The notes: a model not told the origin generated them from the sequence alone. Positions 1 to 7,432 are shown, numbered from the stretch's first letter. The stretch is 10,294 bases of DNA from an uncultured Bacilli bacterium (GCA_944351345.1 CALVPO010000049.1:1-10294), one strand, 5' to 3'. Made by a program: numbers and translations.

Positions 1-1037
1 TCTGGTAATTCAATTACACCAGTAACATCTGTTGTTCTGAAGTAGAATTGTGGTCTGTAATTTGAGAAGAATGGAGTATGTCTTCCGCCTTCTTCTTTAG
101 ATAAAACATATACGCTTGCTTTAAATTTCTTATGTGGATGAACACTTCCTGGTTTAGCAAGAACTTGTCCTCTTTCAACGTCATCTCTTGAAATTCCACG
201 TAATAATACACCAGCGTTGTCACCTGCTTCAGCATAATCAAGTGTTTTTCTAAACATTTCAATACCTGTTACAACAGTTTTCTGAGTATCTCTTAATCCA
301 ACAATTTCAACTTCATCGTTAAGTTTTAATTGTCCTCTTTCAACACGTCCAGTAACAACTGTTCCACGACCAGTGATTGTAAATACATCTTCTATTGACA
401 TTAAGAATGGTTTATCAATATCTCTTTCTGGAGTTGGAATCCATTCGTCAACAGCATCCATTAATTCATTAATTGATTCAATATATTTTTCATCACCTTC
501 AAGAGCTTTAAGAGCTGAACCTCTAATTACTGGAGTGTTATCTCCATCGTATCCATATTCTGATAATAATTCACGAACTTCCATTTCAACTAAATCTAAT
601 AGTTCTTCATCGTCAACCATATCACATTTATTTAAGAACACTACCATTCTAGGTACACCAACTTGACGTGCAAGTAAAATGTGCTCTCTTGTTTGAGCCA
701 TTGGTCCATCAGTAGCTGCAATAACAAGAATTGCTCCATCCATTTGTGCTGCTCCTGTTATCATATTTTTTACGTAGTCAGCATGTCCAGGACAGTCAAC
801 ATGAGCATAGTGTCTCTTTTCTGTACTATATTCGATATGTGCAGTATTAATTGTAATACCACGTTCTCTTTCTTCTGGTGCTTTGTCAATATTAGCGAAG
901 TCTACAGCTTCATTACCATTTTTACCAGCTAAAATCTTACTAATAGCTGCTGTTAATGTAGTTTTACCATGGTCTACGTGTCCAATTGTACCAATGTTAA
1001 CATGTGGTTTTGAACGATCATATTTTGCTTTTGCCAT
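1..1037 (-). CDS. tuf: Elongation factor Tu, 3' end cut by window start
   Basis: EF-Tu is the cytosolic GTPase that carries aminoacyl-tRNA to the ribosomal A site. The frame is open from ATG at 1035-1037 to base 1 and gives 345 residues of about 395. Visible motifs are G1 GHVDHGKT (residues 19-26), the switch I segment RGITIN (59-64), G3 DCPGH (81-85) and G4 NKCD (136-139). Domain 2 carries FTITGRGTVVTGRVERG, and domain 3 runs through GGRHTPFF to the window edge; the last 50 or so residues are missing. The start is supported by a GAGAGG ribosome binding site just upstream. It is the last visible gene of the str operon, 72 bp after fusA, a gap that may hold its own promoter. There is no sign of frameshift or damage. 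Identification is certain from the motifs and the operon order. Confidence 0.98.
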   Translation of the reverse strand, partial: MAKAKYDRSKPHVNIGTIGHVDHGKTTLTAAISKILAGKNGNEAVDFANIDKAPEERERGITINTAHIEYSTEKRHYAHVDCPGHADYVKNMITGAAQMDGAILVIAATDGPMAQTREHILLARQVGVPRMVVFLNKCDMVDDEELLDLVEMEVRELLSEYGYDGDNTPVIRGSALKALEGDEKYIESINELMDAVDEWIPTPERDIDKPFLMSIEDVFTITGRGTVVTGRVERGQLKLNDEVEIVGLRDTQKTVVTGIEMFRKTLDYAEAGDNAGVLLRGISRDDVERGQVLAKPGSVHPHKKFKASVYVLSKEEGGRHTPFFSNYRPQFYFRTTDVTGVIELP

Positions 1038-1059
1038 TTTATTTTCCTCTCTTTCTTTA

Positions 1060-1100
1060 ATTATACATATCTATTTTATCAAATTTTGGAAATTAATCAA
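1060..1100 (-). promoter_or_regulatory. Possible internal promoter for tuf
   Basis: In the fusA-tuf gap the minus strand reads TTGATT (1095-1100), a 16-nt spacer, then TAAAAT (1073-1078). A consensus TATAAT lies slightly further on (1060-1065) but has no good -35 at the right distance. Extra transcription of tuf would fit the need for EF-Tu in excess over EF-G. The gap is very AT-rich, so chance matches are likely. No hairpin terminator separates the two genes, so tuf is also expected on the operon transcript. Confidence 0.4.
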
Positions 1101-1109
1101 GTGATATAA

Positions 1110-3182
1110 CTAATTTCCTCCATTTTTTTTGATTATTTCTTCAGCAATTGATTTTGGAACTTCTTCATAATGATCAATTGTCATTGTAAATGTACCACGT
1201 CCTTGTGTATTAGAACGTAAGCTTGTAGCGTAACCAAACATTTCTGCTAAAGGAACCATTGCTGTAAATTTTATTACATTTCCTTGGGCTTCTTGACCTA
1301 ATGGATTACCACGTCTTGATGTTATATCTCCAATAACACCACCTGTATATTCTTCTGGTGCAGTAATAACAACTTTTACAATTGGTTCTAGTAATACAGG
1401 TTTACATTTATTTTTAGCTTCTTTTAGTGCTAGAGAAGCTGCTATTTTGAAGGCCATTTCTGATGAGTCTACATCATGATAGCTTCCATCATATAGTGTA
1501 GCTTTGATATCTACCATTGGATATCCTGCTAAGATGCCACTTTGCATTGCTTCTTGTAAACCTTTGTCAACAACTGAAATATATTCTCTTGGAACTACAC
1601 CTCCAACAATGTTGTCAACAAATTCATATCCTTTATCTTTATTAGGTTCAAATCTGATCCATACGTGTCCATATTGTCCACGTCCACCAGATTGTTTGAT
1701 ATGTTTTCCTTCACATTCAGCTGTTTGAGTTATTGTTTCACGGTATGCAACTTGTGGTGCTCCAACTGTTGCTTCTACTCCGAACTCTCTTTTTAATCTG
1801 TCAACTTGAATGTCAAGGTGTAATTCTCCCATACCAGATACTACAGTTTGACCAGTTTCTGGATCTGTTGACCATCTAAATGTTGGATCTTCTTCAGCTA
1901 GTTTTGCTAAAGCGATAGCTAATTTATCTTGGTCTGCTTTTGATTTTGGTTCAAGTGCTTGTGAAATAACTGGTTCTGGGAATTCCATTCCTTTCATGAT
2001 ACATGGATGTTTTTCGTCACATAATGTATCAGCAGTTGTTGTATTTTTAAGTCCAACAATAGCACCGATATCTCCAGCATAAACTTCTGTTATTTCTTCT
2101 CTGTGGTTGGCATGCATTTGTAGTATTCTTCCTACTCTTTCTTTAGTGCCTTTTGTTGAATTTAATACATAAGAACCGCTTTTTAGAACTCCTGAGTATA
2201 CTCTGAAGAATGTTAATTTTCCTACAAATGGATCTGTCATAACTTTAAATGCTAAAGCTGTGAATGGTTCTTGATCTGATGGATGTCTTAATACTTCGTT
2301 TCCATCTTTGTCAGTACATTCAATTGATGCTATATCTGTAGGTGCTGGTAAGTAATCTATAACAGCATCTAGTAATGGTTTTACTCCCATATTTCCTAAT
2401 GCTGTTCCGCATAAGAATGGGAAGAATTCTGCAGATAGTACACCTTTTCTGATTGCACTTTTTAATTCTTCAACTGTTATTTCAGCTCCATCCAAATATT
2501 TCATCATTAAGTCTTCATCAAAATCTGCTGCTGCTTCTATTAATATATTTCTATATTCTTCAGCTTTATCTTTTAAGTCTGCAGGTATTTCTATTTCTTC
2601 AGCATTTTCATCTTCACTACCATCAAATTTATAAGCTTTCATTGTTACTAGATCAACAATTCCAGAGAATTCATTTTCTGCTCCAATTGGAAGTTGAATT
2701 GCTGCTGCATTAGCTCCTAGTCTTTCTTTAACACTTTGTAAGCTCATATAGAAGTCTGCACCCATTTTATCCATTTTATTAGAGAAAATGATTCTTGGTA
2801 CATTATATTCATTTGCTTGTCTCCATACAGTTTCACTTTGTGGTTCTACACCAGCTTGTGAATCTAGTAGAAGAATAGCTCCGTCTAATACTCTTAGGCT
2901 ACGTTGTACTTCAATAGTGAAATCAACGTGTCCTGGAGTATCGATAATATTTAATCTATAGCCTTTCCAGAATGCTGTTGTTGCGGCACTAGTAATTGTT
3001 ATACCTCTTTCTTGTTCTTGTTCCATCCAGTCCATTTGTGATTGTCCATCATGAGTTTCACCAATTTTATGAATTTTTCCTGTATGGTATAGAACACGTT
3101 CGGTACAAGTTGTTTTACCAGCATCAATATGGGCCATGATTCCTATGTTACGTGTATTTTGTAACGAAGTTTTACGAGCCAT
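1110..3182 (-). CDS. fusA: Elongation factor G
   Basis: EF-G is the GTPase that drives translocation and, with ribosome recycling factor, splits ribosomes after termination. The 690-residue product has the usual bacterial length. The G domain shows G1 AHIDAGKT (17-24), G2 RGITI (59-63), G3 DTPGH (81-85), G4 NKMD (135-138) and a G5-like CGTA (258-261). Later domains show GGRGQYGHV, DVDSSEMAFKIA and the C-terminal EMFGYATSLRSNTQGRGT. Domain order and length are intact. It starts at ATG 3180-3182 with an AAAGGA ribosome binding site, only 18 bp after rpsG, so it is co-transcribed with rpsL and rpsG. The position after GKTT is Cys where most bacterial EF-Gs have Thr. Sequence and position in the str operon mark it as housekeeping EF-G rather than a TetM-type protection protein or EF-G2. 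Confidence 0.98.
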   Translation of the reverse strand: MARKTSLQNTRNIGIMAHIDAGKTTCTERVLYHTGKIHKIGETHDGQSQMDWMEQEQERGITITSAATTAFWKGYRLNIIDTPGHVDFTIEVQRSLRVLDGAILLLDSQAGVEPQSETVWRQANEYNVPRIIFSNKMDKMGADFYMSLQSVKERLGANAAAIQLPIGAENEFSGIVDLVTMKAYKFDGSEDENAEEIEIPADLKDKAEEYRNILIEAAADFDEDLMMKYLDGAEITVEELKSAIRKGVLSAEFFPFLCGTALGNMGVKPLLDAVIDYLPAPTDIASIECTDKDGNEVLRHPSDQEPFTALAFKVMTDPFVGKLTFFRVYSGVLKSGSYVLNSTKGTKERVGRILQMHANHREEITEVYAGDIGAIVGLKNTTTADTLCDEKHPCIMKGMEFPEPVISQALEPKSKADQDKLAIALAKLAEEDPTFRWSTDPETGQTVVSGMGELHLDIQVDRLKREFGVEATVGAPQVAYRETITQTAECEGKHIKQSGGRGQYGHVWIRFEPNKDKGYEFVDNIVGGVVPREYISVVDKGLQEAMQSGILAGYPMVDIKATLYDGSYHDVDSSEMAFKIAASLALKEAKNKCKPVLLEPIVKVVITAPEEYTGGVIGDITSRRGNPLGQEAQGNVIKFTAMVPLAEMFGYATSLRSNTQGRGTFTMTIDHYEEVPKSIAEEIIKKNGGN

Positions 3183-3200
3183 AATTTTTCGTCCTTTCTT

Positions 3201-3668
3201 TTACCATTTATAATGAGCGAAAGCTTTGTTTGCTTCAGCCATTTTATGAGTATCTTCTTTTTTCTTTACTGATGCTCCTATGCCATTAGATGCATCAATT
3301 ATTTCATTTGCTAAATTTTCTGCCATAGAATGACCATTTCTTAATCTAGCGTATTGAACTAACCAACGAAATGCTAATGCTTGAGCACGATCTGCTTTTA
3401 CTTCAATTGGCACTTGATAGTTAGCTCCTCCTACTCTTCTTGATTTTACTTCTAGAGCTGGTTTGATATTTTTCATAGCCTTATCGAAAACTACCATTGC
3501 ATCTTCGCCTGTTTTTTCTTTTATCATATCAAAAGCATCATATACAATTCTTTGAGCTGTTCCTTTTTTTCCATCTTGCATTATTTGATTAATAAGTTTT
3601 GTAACCACTTTAGATTTGTATAGTGCGTCTGGTAATACGTCTCTTTTAGTTGCACGTCTCTTACGCAT
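3201..3668 (-). CDS. rpsG: 30S ribosomal protein S7
   Basis: S7 nucleates assembly of the 30S head by binding the 3' major domain of 16S rRNA and lies close to the E-site tRNA. The product has 155 residues, the standard bacterial length. It begins MRKRRATKRDVLPD and contains the family segments KSRRVGGANYQVPIEV and RNGHSMAENLANEIIDA, ending in AFAHYKW. The ATG at 3666-3668 has a strong AAAGGAGG ribosome binding site 7 nt upstream. It lies 39 bp after rpsL and 18 bp before fusA in the str operon. In E. coli S7 represses its own operon by binding the rpsL-rpsG spacer. The 39-bp spacer here is short and T/A-rich and shows no comparable structure. Nothing is unusual in the protein. Confidence 0.98.
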   Translation of the reverse strand: MRKRRATKRDVLPDALYKSKVVTKLINQIMQDGKKGTAQRIVYDAFDMIKEKTGEDAMVVFDKAMKNIKPALEVKSRRVGGANYQVPIEVKADRAQALAFRWLVQYARLRNGHSMAENLANEIIDASNGIGASVKKKEDTHKMAEANKAFAHYKW

Positions 3669-3707
3669 ATTCAGTCCTCCTTTCCTTATTTTTTTATTTA
3701 ATAGTTA

Positions 3708-4124
3708 TTATTTATTATCTTTTGGTTTTTTTGCTCCGTATTTAGAACGTCCTTGTTTTCTATCTTGAACTCCAGCAGTATCCATAGTACCACGTATGAT
3801 ATGATAACGAACACCGATTAAGTCTTTAACACGTCCTCCTCTTACTAGAACAACGCTGTGCTCTTGTAAATTGTGTCCAATTCCTGGAATATAGCATGTA
3901 ACTTCCATGCCATTAGACAATCTAACACGGGCATATTTACGTAATGCTGAGTTTGGTTTTTTAGGTGTCATAGTTCCAACACGTACACATACTCCTCTTT
4001 TTTGAGGTGAATTTTGATTTACTGTTTTATCATTTACTGTATCTAATCTTGTTTGTAATGCTGGTGATTTTCTTTTTTTTCTTTTTTGTCCTTTTCCTCT
4101 TAGTCTTTGATTAATTGTAGCCAT
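3708..4124 (-). CDS. rpsL: 30S ribosomal protein S12, with Ile at a usually invariant Pro
   Basis: S12 sits at the decoding centre and helps check codon-anticodon pairing; changes in it alter streptomycin response. The product has 138 residues, with the N-terminal insertion typical of Gram-positive S12. Motifs are SPQKRGVCVRVGTMTPKK (39-56), PNSALRKYARVRLSNG (57-72) and GGRVKDL (96-102), the last holding the Asp (D101) that RimO methylthiolates in some bacteria. Residue 103 is Ile (ATC, 3816-3818) where KDLPG is the norm. I chose ATG 4122-4124 because it gives the family start MATINQ and has AGGAGG (4135-4140) 10 nt upstream. An in-frame ATG at 4164-4166 lacks a ribosome binding site, and its extra 14 codons read through the AGGAGG itself. 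It is the first gene of the str operon. Confidence 0.97.
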   Translation of the reverse strand: MATINQRLRGKGQKRKKRKSPALQTRLDTVNDKTVNQNSPQKRGVCVRVGTMTPKKPNSALRKYARVRLSNGMEVTCYIPGIGHNLQEHSVVLVRGGRVKDLIGVRYHIIRGTMDTAGVQDRKQGRSKYGAKKPKDNK

Positions 4125-4168
4125 ATTTTTCACGCCTCCTCTCTTACACACATCCAGGTGTTTCATTT

Positions 4169-4206
4169 ATCTTTTTAAAAGATAGGTCTTGTATAGACAA
4201 AACCTA
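4169..4206 (-). promoter_or_regulatory. Hairpins in the str operon leader
   Basis: In the transcript from the promoter at 4227-4255, bases 4206 down to 4183 form a 9-bp stem with a 6-nt loop (4192-4197). One of the nine pairs is G-U in the minus-strand RNA but a C/A mismatch in plus-strand RNA, which suggests the minus-strand RNA is the functional one. A weaker palindrome at 4169-4183 follows directly. No U-run follows either, so they do not look like a terminator. They lie about 60 nt before the rpsL start and could serve mRNA stability or feedback control by a ribosomal protein; the function is inference. They match no riboswitch or ribosomal leader that I recognise. Confidence 0.5.
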
Positions 4207-4226
4207 AAAAACTTTTAAGCATGATT

Positions 4227-4255
4227 AATATATCATTAAACTTTCATTAAGTCAA
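4227..4255 (-). promoter_or_regulatory. Strong sigma-A-type promoter of the str operon
   Basis: The minus strand shows TTGACT (4250-4255), exactly 17 nt, then TATATT (4227-4232). One mismatch in each hexamer and ideal spacing make it the best promoter in the window. Immediately upstream (4256-4290) the minus strand has repeated A-tracts resembling an UP element. Transcription would begin near 4220, giving a leader of about 95 nt before rpsL. It implies that rpsL-rpsG-fusA-tuf is transcribed independently of the clpC gene upstream. No convincing terminator lies between clpC and this promoter. Confidence 0.75.
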
Positions 4256-4358
4256 TATTTTTTGTTGTTTTTGTATTTTTTAATATTACAGATTATTTTT
4301 TTATTAGTATTTGATTTGGTAAGAAAAAGCACTACTTATTTTATTATAAATAATACTT

Positions 4359-6656
4359 TTATATACTTATACATTCTTTAAGACTAGTAATGTTTATTGT
4401 TGATTTATTTATTAATTTATCTATTATTAGATTTTCTAATTTAGAATCTATTATTTTATCTATTCTTCTTGCTCCATATTCTTTATAGTTTGATTCTTCT
4501 ATTATGTCTTTTATTAAAGATTCTTCGTAAGTAAAGTTTGGATATTTCTCTTTTAGTTTTTCTAATTTATTTTTTATGATAATAGTTATATCTTTTTTGG
4601 TTAGGTTATTTAAAACTATTATGTTATCTATTCTATTTATTAGGGCTTGAGAGAATTTTTCTTTTAGTTTAGAGGTAACATTATCGTTTGTTTTATTTGT
4701 AAAACCTAATGATGTTTCTTCAAAACCTATATTGGAAGTCATAATTATTGTATTATTACTTAGATTGATTGTATTATTCTGACTATCTTTTATTTTACTT
4801 TCATCTAACATTTGATATAAAAGATTTATGACTGTTGGATGGGCTTTGTCTATTTCATCTAGTAATATTACTGCTGTTGGTTTTTCTTTTATTTGTTCTA
4901 AGACGTTATTGTTATCTTGATATCCTACATAACCTGGTGAAGAACCTATTATTTTATTTATTGAAGTTATATCAGCATATTCACTCATGTCTAATCTAAT
5001 TAAATTATTTTCGCCATAAGTTAGGGTTGTGTATAATTTAGCAAGTGCTGTTTTACCTATTCCGGTTGGGCCAACAAAAAGAAATGATTTTACTTTATTA
5101 TTAGTATAGCCTAATTTTATTTTTCTGATATATGCTATCAATGAGGAAATGGCTTTTTCTTGGCCTATTATGGTTTTTGATAGTTTTTCTTCTATATTTT
5201 TTATAGAGGATTCATTATCTTTTAATAGTTCGTAGATAGGTATTCCTGTTTTTTGATTTATTATAGTTGCTATATCTTCTTCTGTTACTATGTTAGTATT
5301 TTTTTTATATGATAATTCTAATTTATTTATTTTTGATATTAATGATGCTTCTTTTTTTCGGTATTTATATGCTTCTTCTAATTCGTTATCAATGATTAGG
5401 CTATTTTTATTTTTGGAAATAGTTTCTAGTTCTTGTTTTAATTCTTTTAGATTTTTTTGATTTGGGTTTTCTTTTATGCCTACCATTGATGATACTTCGT
5501 CTAATATATCTATAGATTTGTCTGGGTTATGGCGGTTATAGATATATTTATTTGATAACTTAACTATTAATTTTATTATTTCTTCTGGTACTTGTACTTT
5601 ATGATAGTGTTCATAGATAGGTTTTATTTTTGTTAGTATATTTATAGTTTGTTCTTCTGTTGGTTCTTCTATTTTTATTTGTTGGAATCTTCTTGATAGA
5701 GCTTTGTCTGTTTCTATATATTTTTTATATTCTTTGGTAGTTGTTGCTCCTATACATTTTATGGTACCGCGTGCTAAGGCTGGTTTTAATATATTTGACG
5801 CATCGATGGCTCCTTCGGCTCCTCCAGCTCCTACTAGGGTGTGTATTTCGTCGATAAACAAAATAATATTGCCATCTTGTTCAATTTCTTTGATAATTTT
5901 TTGGACTCTTTCTTCAAATTCACCACGATATTTAGTACCTGAAACTAAAGTTGCCATGTCTAGGGAGATAATTCTTTTGTTACTTAAATTAGAAGGAACA
6001 TTATTGGTTGCTATTAGGTTACATAATTCTTCTATAATAGCAGTTTTTCCTACACCTGCTTCCCCTATTAAAAGAGGATTATTTTTACAGCGACGACAAA
6101 GAATTTCTATTAATCTTTGAATTTCTTTTTCTCTACCTATAACGGGATCAAGTTTATGATTTTTAGCTTTAGCAGTTAAATCTACACCTAGATCATCTAT
6201 TAAGAGTTTTTTTCTGTGTTTTCTACTTTTTTTGGTAAGTTTATGAGAAAATTCTTCATATAGTTCTTCAATATTTATGTTCATACCAATAAATATTCTA
6301 ATGGCTATTCCTTCTCCTTCTTCAAGTAAGGCCGAAAAAAGATGTTCTGGAGTAACTTCTCCGTTATTATTATCTTTAGCATCTAGCATTGAATTTTCAA
6401 TTATCTTTTTTAGAAGTGGTGTATAGAGAAAGAATTCTGTTTTTTTAGTTCCTTTGCCTATTATATTTAGAATTTCTGTTTTGAAAGTATCATAAGTTAG
6501 ACCATAGGATGCTAAGGCTTTGGATAAATTGTTTTTATTTTTAAGAATTGATAGGACTAAATGTTCACTTCCTATGTAAGGGTGATTTAATTCTAACATT
6601 TCTTGTTTTGATTTTAATAATATAAATTGGGCTTCTTCGTTAAAGTTTGATAACAT
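4359..6656 (-). CDS. clpC: ClpC-type Hsp100 AAA+ unfoldase
   Basis: ClpC unfolds proteins in the cytosol and feeds them to the ClpP protease. The 765 residues are a little fewer than the usual 810 or so. Order: double Clp N-domain (about 1-145), AAA+ D1 with Walker A GEAGVGKT (198-205), pore loop KYRG, Walker B ILFIDE (265-270) and arginine finger SRR (321-323). A short middle coiled coil (about 395-455) is ClpC-like, far shorter than ClpB's. D2 has Walker A GPTGIGKT (529-536), pore loop GYVGY (575-579), Walker B VILLDE (596-601) and sensor-2 GAR (728-730). LGF (650-652) aligns with the ClpP-docking loop (VGF in B. subtilis). Glu31 and Glu104 match the B. subtilis phospho-arginine-binding positions. 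AAAGGGG lies 7 nt before the ATG. D2 is more diverged than D1. No ctsR, mcsA or mcsB adjoins it, and no CtsR or CIRCE box is visible. Confidence 0.93.
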   Translation of the reverse strand: MLSNFNEEAQFILLKSKQEMLELNHPYIGSEHLVLSILKNKNNLSKALASYGLTYDTFKTEILNIIGKGTKKTEFFLYTPLLKKIIENSMLDAKDNNNGEVTPEHLFSALLEEGEGIAIRIFIGMNINIEELYEEFSHKLTKKSRKHRKKLLIDDLGVDLTAKAKNHKLDPVIGREKEIQRLIEILCRRCKNNPLLIGEAGVGKTAIIEELCNLIATNNVPSNLSNKRIISLDMATLVSGTKYRGEFEERVQKIIKEIEQDGNIILFIDEIHTLVGAGGAEGAIDASNILKPALARGTIKCIGATTTKEYKKYIETDKALSRRFQQIKIEEPTEEQTINILTKIKPIYEHYHKVQVPEEIIKLIVKLSNKYIYNRHNPDKSIDILDEVSSMVGIKENPNQKNLKELKQELETISKNKNSLIIDNELEEAYKYRKKEASLISKINKLELSYKKNTNIVTEEDIATIINQKTGIPIYELLKDNESSIKNIEEKLSKTIIGQEKAISSLIAYIRKIKLGYTNNKVKSFLFVGPTGIGKTALAKLYTTLTYGENNLIRLDMSEYADITSINKIIGSSPGYVGYQDNNNVLEQIKEKPTAVILLDEIDKAHPTVINLLYQMLDESKIKDSQNNTINLSNNTIIMTSNIGFEETSLGFTNKTNDNVTSKLKEKFSQALINRIDNIIVLNNLTKKDITIIIKNKLEKLKEKYPNFTYEESLIKDIIEESNYKEYGARRIDKIIDSKLENLIIDKLINKSTINITSLKECISI

Positions 6657-6715
6657 TGTAATTCCCCTTTCAATTTATTCTATGTTTATATTGTGTTAGT
6701 TTTTACTTTTTTAAA

Positions 6716-6728
6716 CGTATAAAATACG
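6716..6728. repeat. Short perfect inverted repeat between divergent genes
   Basis: CGTAT, a 3-nt spacer and ATACG form a perfect 5+5 palindrome in the 134-bp gap between divergent clpC and the CwlJ-like gene. The rest of the gap is almost pure A and T, so two CG-bearing arms stand out. It could be an operator for either gene. It is short and may be chance. Confidence 0.3.
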
Positions 6729-6767
6729 ACTTTAGTTAAAATATATGGTTTTATTTTTTTTATTACA

Positions 6768-6773
6768 TATAAT
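6768..6773 (+). promoter_or_regulatory. Candidate -10 box for the CwlJ-like gene
   Basis: A consensus TATAAT lies 17 nt before the ATG at 6791, but no -35 hexamer is recognisable at 16-18 nt upstream. A start near 6780 would place the 5' end inside the ribosome binding site, so use of this box would give an almost leaderless message. A sporulation sigma factor may use a different signal; I could not assign one. Confidence 0.25.
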
Positions 6774-6790
6774 AAATTGGGTGATAATAT

Positions 6791-7216
6791 ATGATTGTTA
6801 AGTATACTGAGAAAGAACTTGAACTTTTGGCAAGACTTATGAGAGCTGAGGCTGTTGGCGAGGGTAATTTAGGGATGCTAATGGTTGGTAATGTTGGAGT
6901 TAATAGAGTTATTGCTGATTGCCTTACATTTAGAGATATTAAGACTATTAGCCAAATGGTTTTTCAATCTCCTGGAGGTTTTAGCGGTACTTCTAGTAGT
7001 TTGTTTTATGGTAATCCTACTGCACTTGAGAAAAGTTTGGCTCAAAGGGTTGTTAGAGGTGAATATTACCATCCTGCTACTAATGCTTTATGGTTTTATG
7101 CTCCTAGTGGTGGAGAGTCCTGTAAGAGTACTTGGTGGGATCAAGCTTTAGCAGGAAGTTATAAAAACCATTGTTTTTATAAACCATCTATTGGAGTATG
7201 TAAAGAGTTACATTAA
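6791..7216 (+). CDS. cwlJ: CwlJ-like spore cortex hydrolase (SleB/CwlJ family)
   Basis: Members of this family (Hydrolase_2) cut the peptidoglycan of the spore cortex during germination or act as other wall hydrolases. The 141 residues match CwlJ of B. subtilis in length (about 142) and cover the catalytic domain only. There is no signal peptide or peptidoglycan-binding domain, which separates it from SleB. The start LLARLMRAEAVGEGNLGML (12-30) holds the predicted catalytic Glu20, followed by GNVGVNRV (33-40), QMVFQ, LWFYAP and NHCFYKP. From memory, the Cys at 44, 111, 128 and 137 all line up with Cys in CwlJ. GGGTGAT lies 5 nt before the ATG and matches the 3' part of the ribosome binding consensus. 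Stops are tandem TAA TAA. It diverges from clpC; no gerQ or safA is nearby. A role in germination is inferred from family and architecture. Confidence 0.85.
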   Translation: MIVKYTEKELELLARLMRAEAVGEGNLGMLMVGNVGVNRVIADCLTFRDIKTISQMVFQSPGGFSGTSSSLFYGNPTALEKSLAQRVVRGEYYHPATNALWFYAPSGGESCKSTWWDQALAGSYKNHCFYKPSIGVCKELH

Positions 7217-7251
7217 TAAAACTTTAGTTTAGTTATAAGGTTTCAAATAAC

Positions 7252-7286
7252 AGCTTAAATAGTTAATTTTTGAAGCTTTATTTTAT
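7252..7286 (+). terminator. Weak candidate terminator after the CwlJ-like gene
   Basis: AGCTT (7252-7256) pairs with AAGCT (7273-7277), extended by an AAA/TTT helix if one G is bulged, and TTATTTTA follows. The stem is short and the tail is interrupted. It is the best terminator candidate in the 242-bp gap 7217-7458; another AT-only stem lies at 7287-7300. The gap otherwise holds only the promoter of the next gene. Confidence 0.25.
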
Positions 7287-7423
7287 GTAATATTTATTAC
7301 TTTTATATAATATAACTTTTGTTGTAATTTTTTTTGTAGTTTTAGCTGAGAATATATCAAGTGGTTAAATTATTATAATACTAATAAATGAAAAAATTAG
7401 GTATATCTTTTTTAGAAGTTTAA

Positions 7424-7432
7424 TGTTATAAT
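7424..7432 (+). promoter_or_regulatory. Extended -10 promoter of the zinc-ribbon membrane protein gene
   Basis: TG (7424-7425), one base, then consensus TATAAT (7427-7432) forms an extended -10 element, which can work without a good -35; none is evident at 17 nt upstream. Transcription would start near 7439, about 20 nt before the ATG at 7459. It probably serves both the membrane protein gene and ylmH, which follows after 37 bp. Confidence 0.55.

Noticed and set aside
694..699. Ala in EF-Tu DGPMAQTREH where PMPQTREH is common.
   Set aside because: PMAQ occurs in EF-Tu of other bacteria, for example actinobacteria, so it is not unusual.
373..932. Plus-strand open frames opposite tuf.
   Set aside because: They are antisense to a conserved tuf frame, Ser/Thr-rich, and lack ribosome binding sites or recognisable domains.
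3105..3107. Cys after GKTT in EF-G (GKTTCTER instead of GKTTTTER).
   Set aside because: It is a small conservative change just beyond the P-loop; too little to suggest altered function.
4125..4166. Extended start for S12 adding 14 residues (MKHLDVCKRGGVKN).
   Set aside because: No ribosome binding site lies before ATG 4164-4166, the extra codons read through the AGGAGG of the true start, and family S12 proteins begin at MATINQ or MPTINQ.
4342..4355. Palindrome as a terminator of clpC.
   Set aside because: The stem is only A and T, and no T-run follows it on the minus strand.
5704..6120. Plus-strand 138-residue open frame opposite clpC D1.
   Set aside because: It is a mirror of the conserved clpC frame, with no ribosome binding site or family match.
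7287..7300. Six-base stem as a terminator after the CwlJ-like gene.
   Set aside because: It is A/T-rich with a two-base loop and a tail of only four T; expected often by chance at this base composition.
7388..7423. Small open frame of 11 codons (MKKLGISFLEV) before the zinc-ribbon membrane protein.
   Set aside because: No ribosome binding site precedes it, and the likely promoter (-10 at 7427-7432) lies downstream of it.
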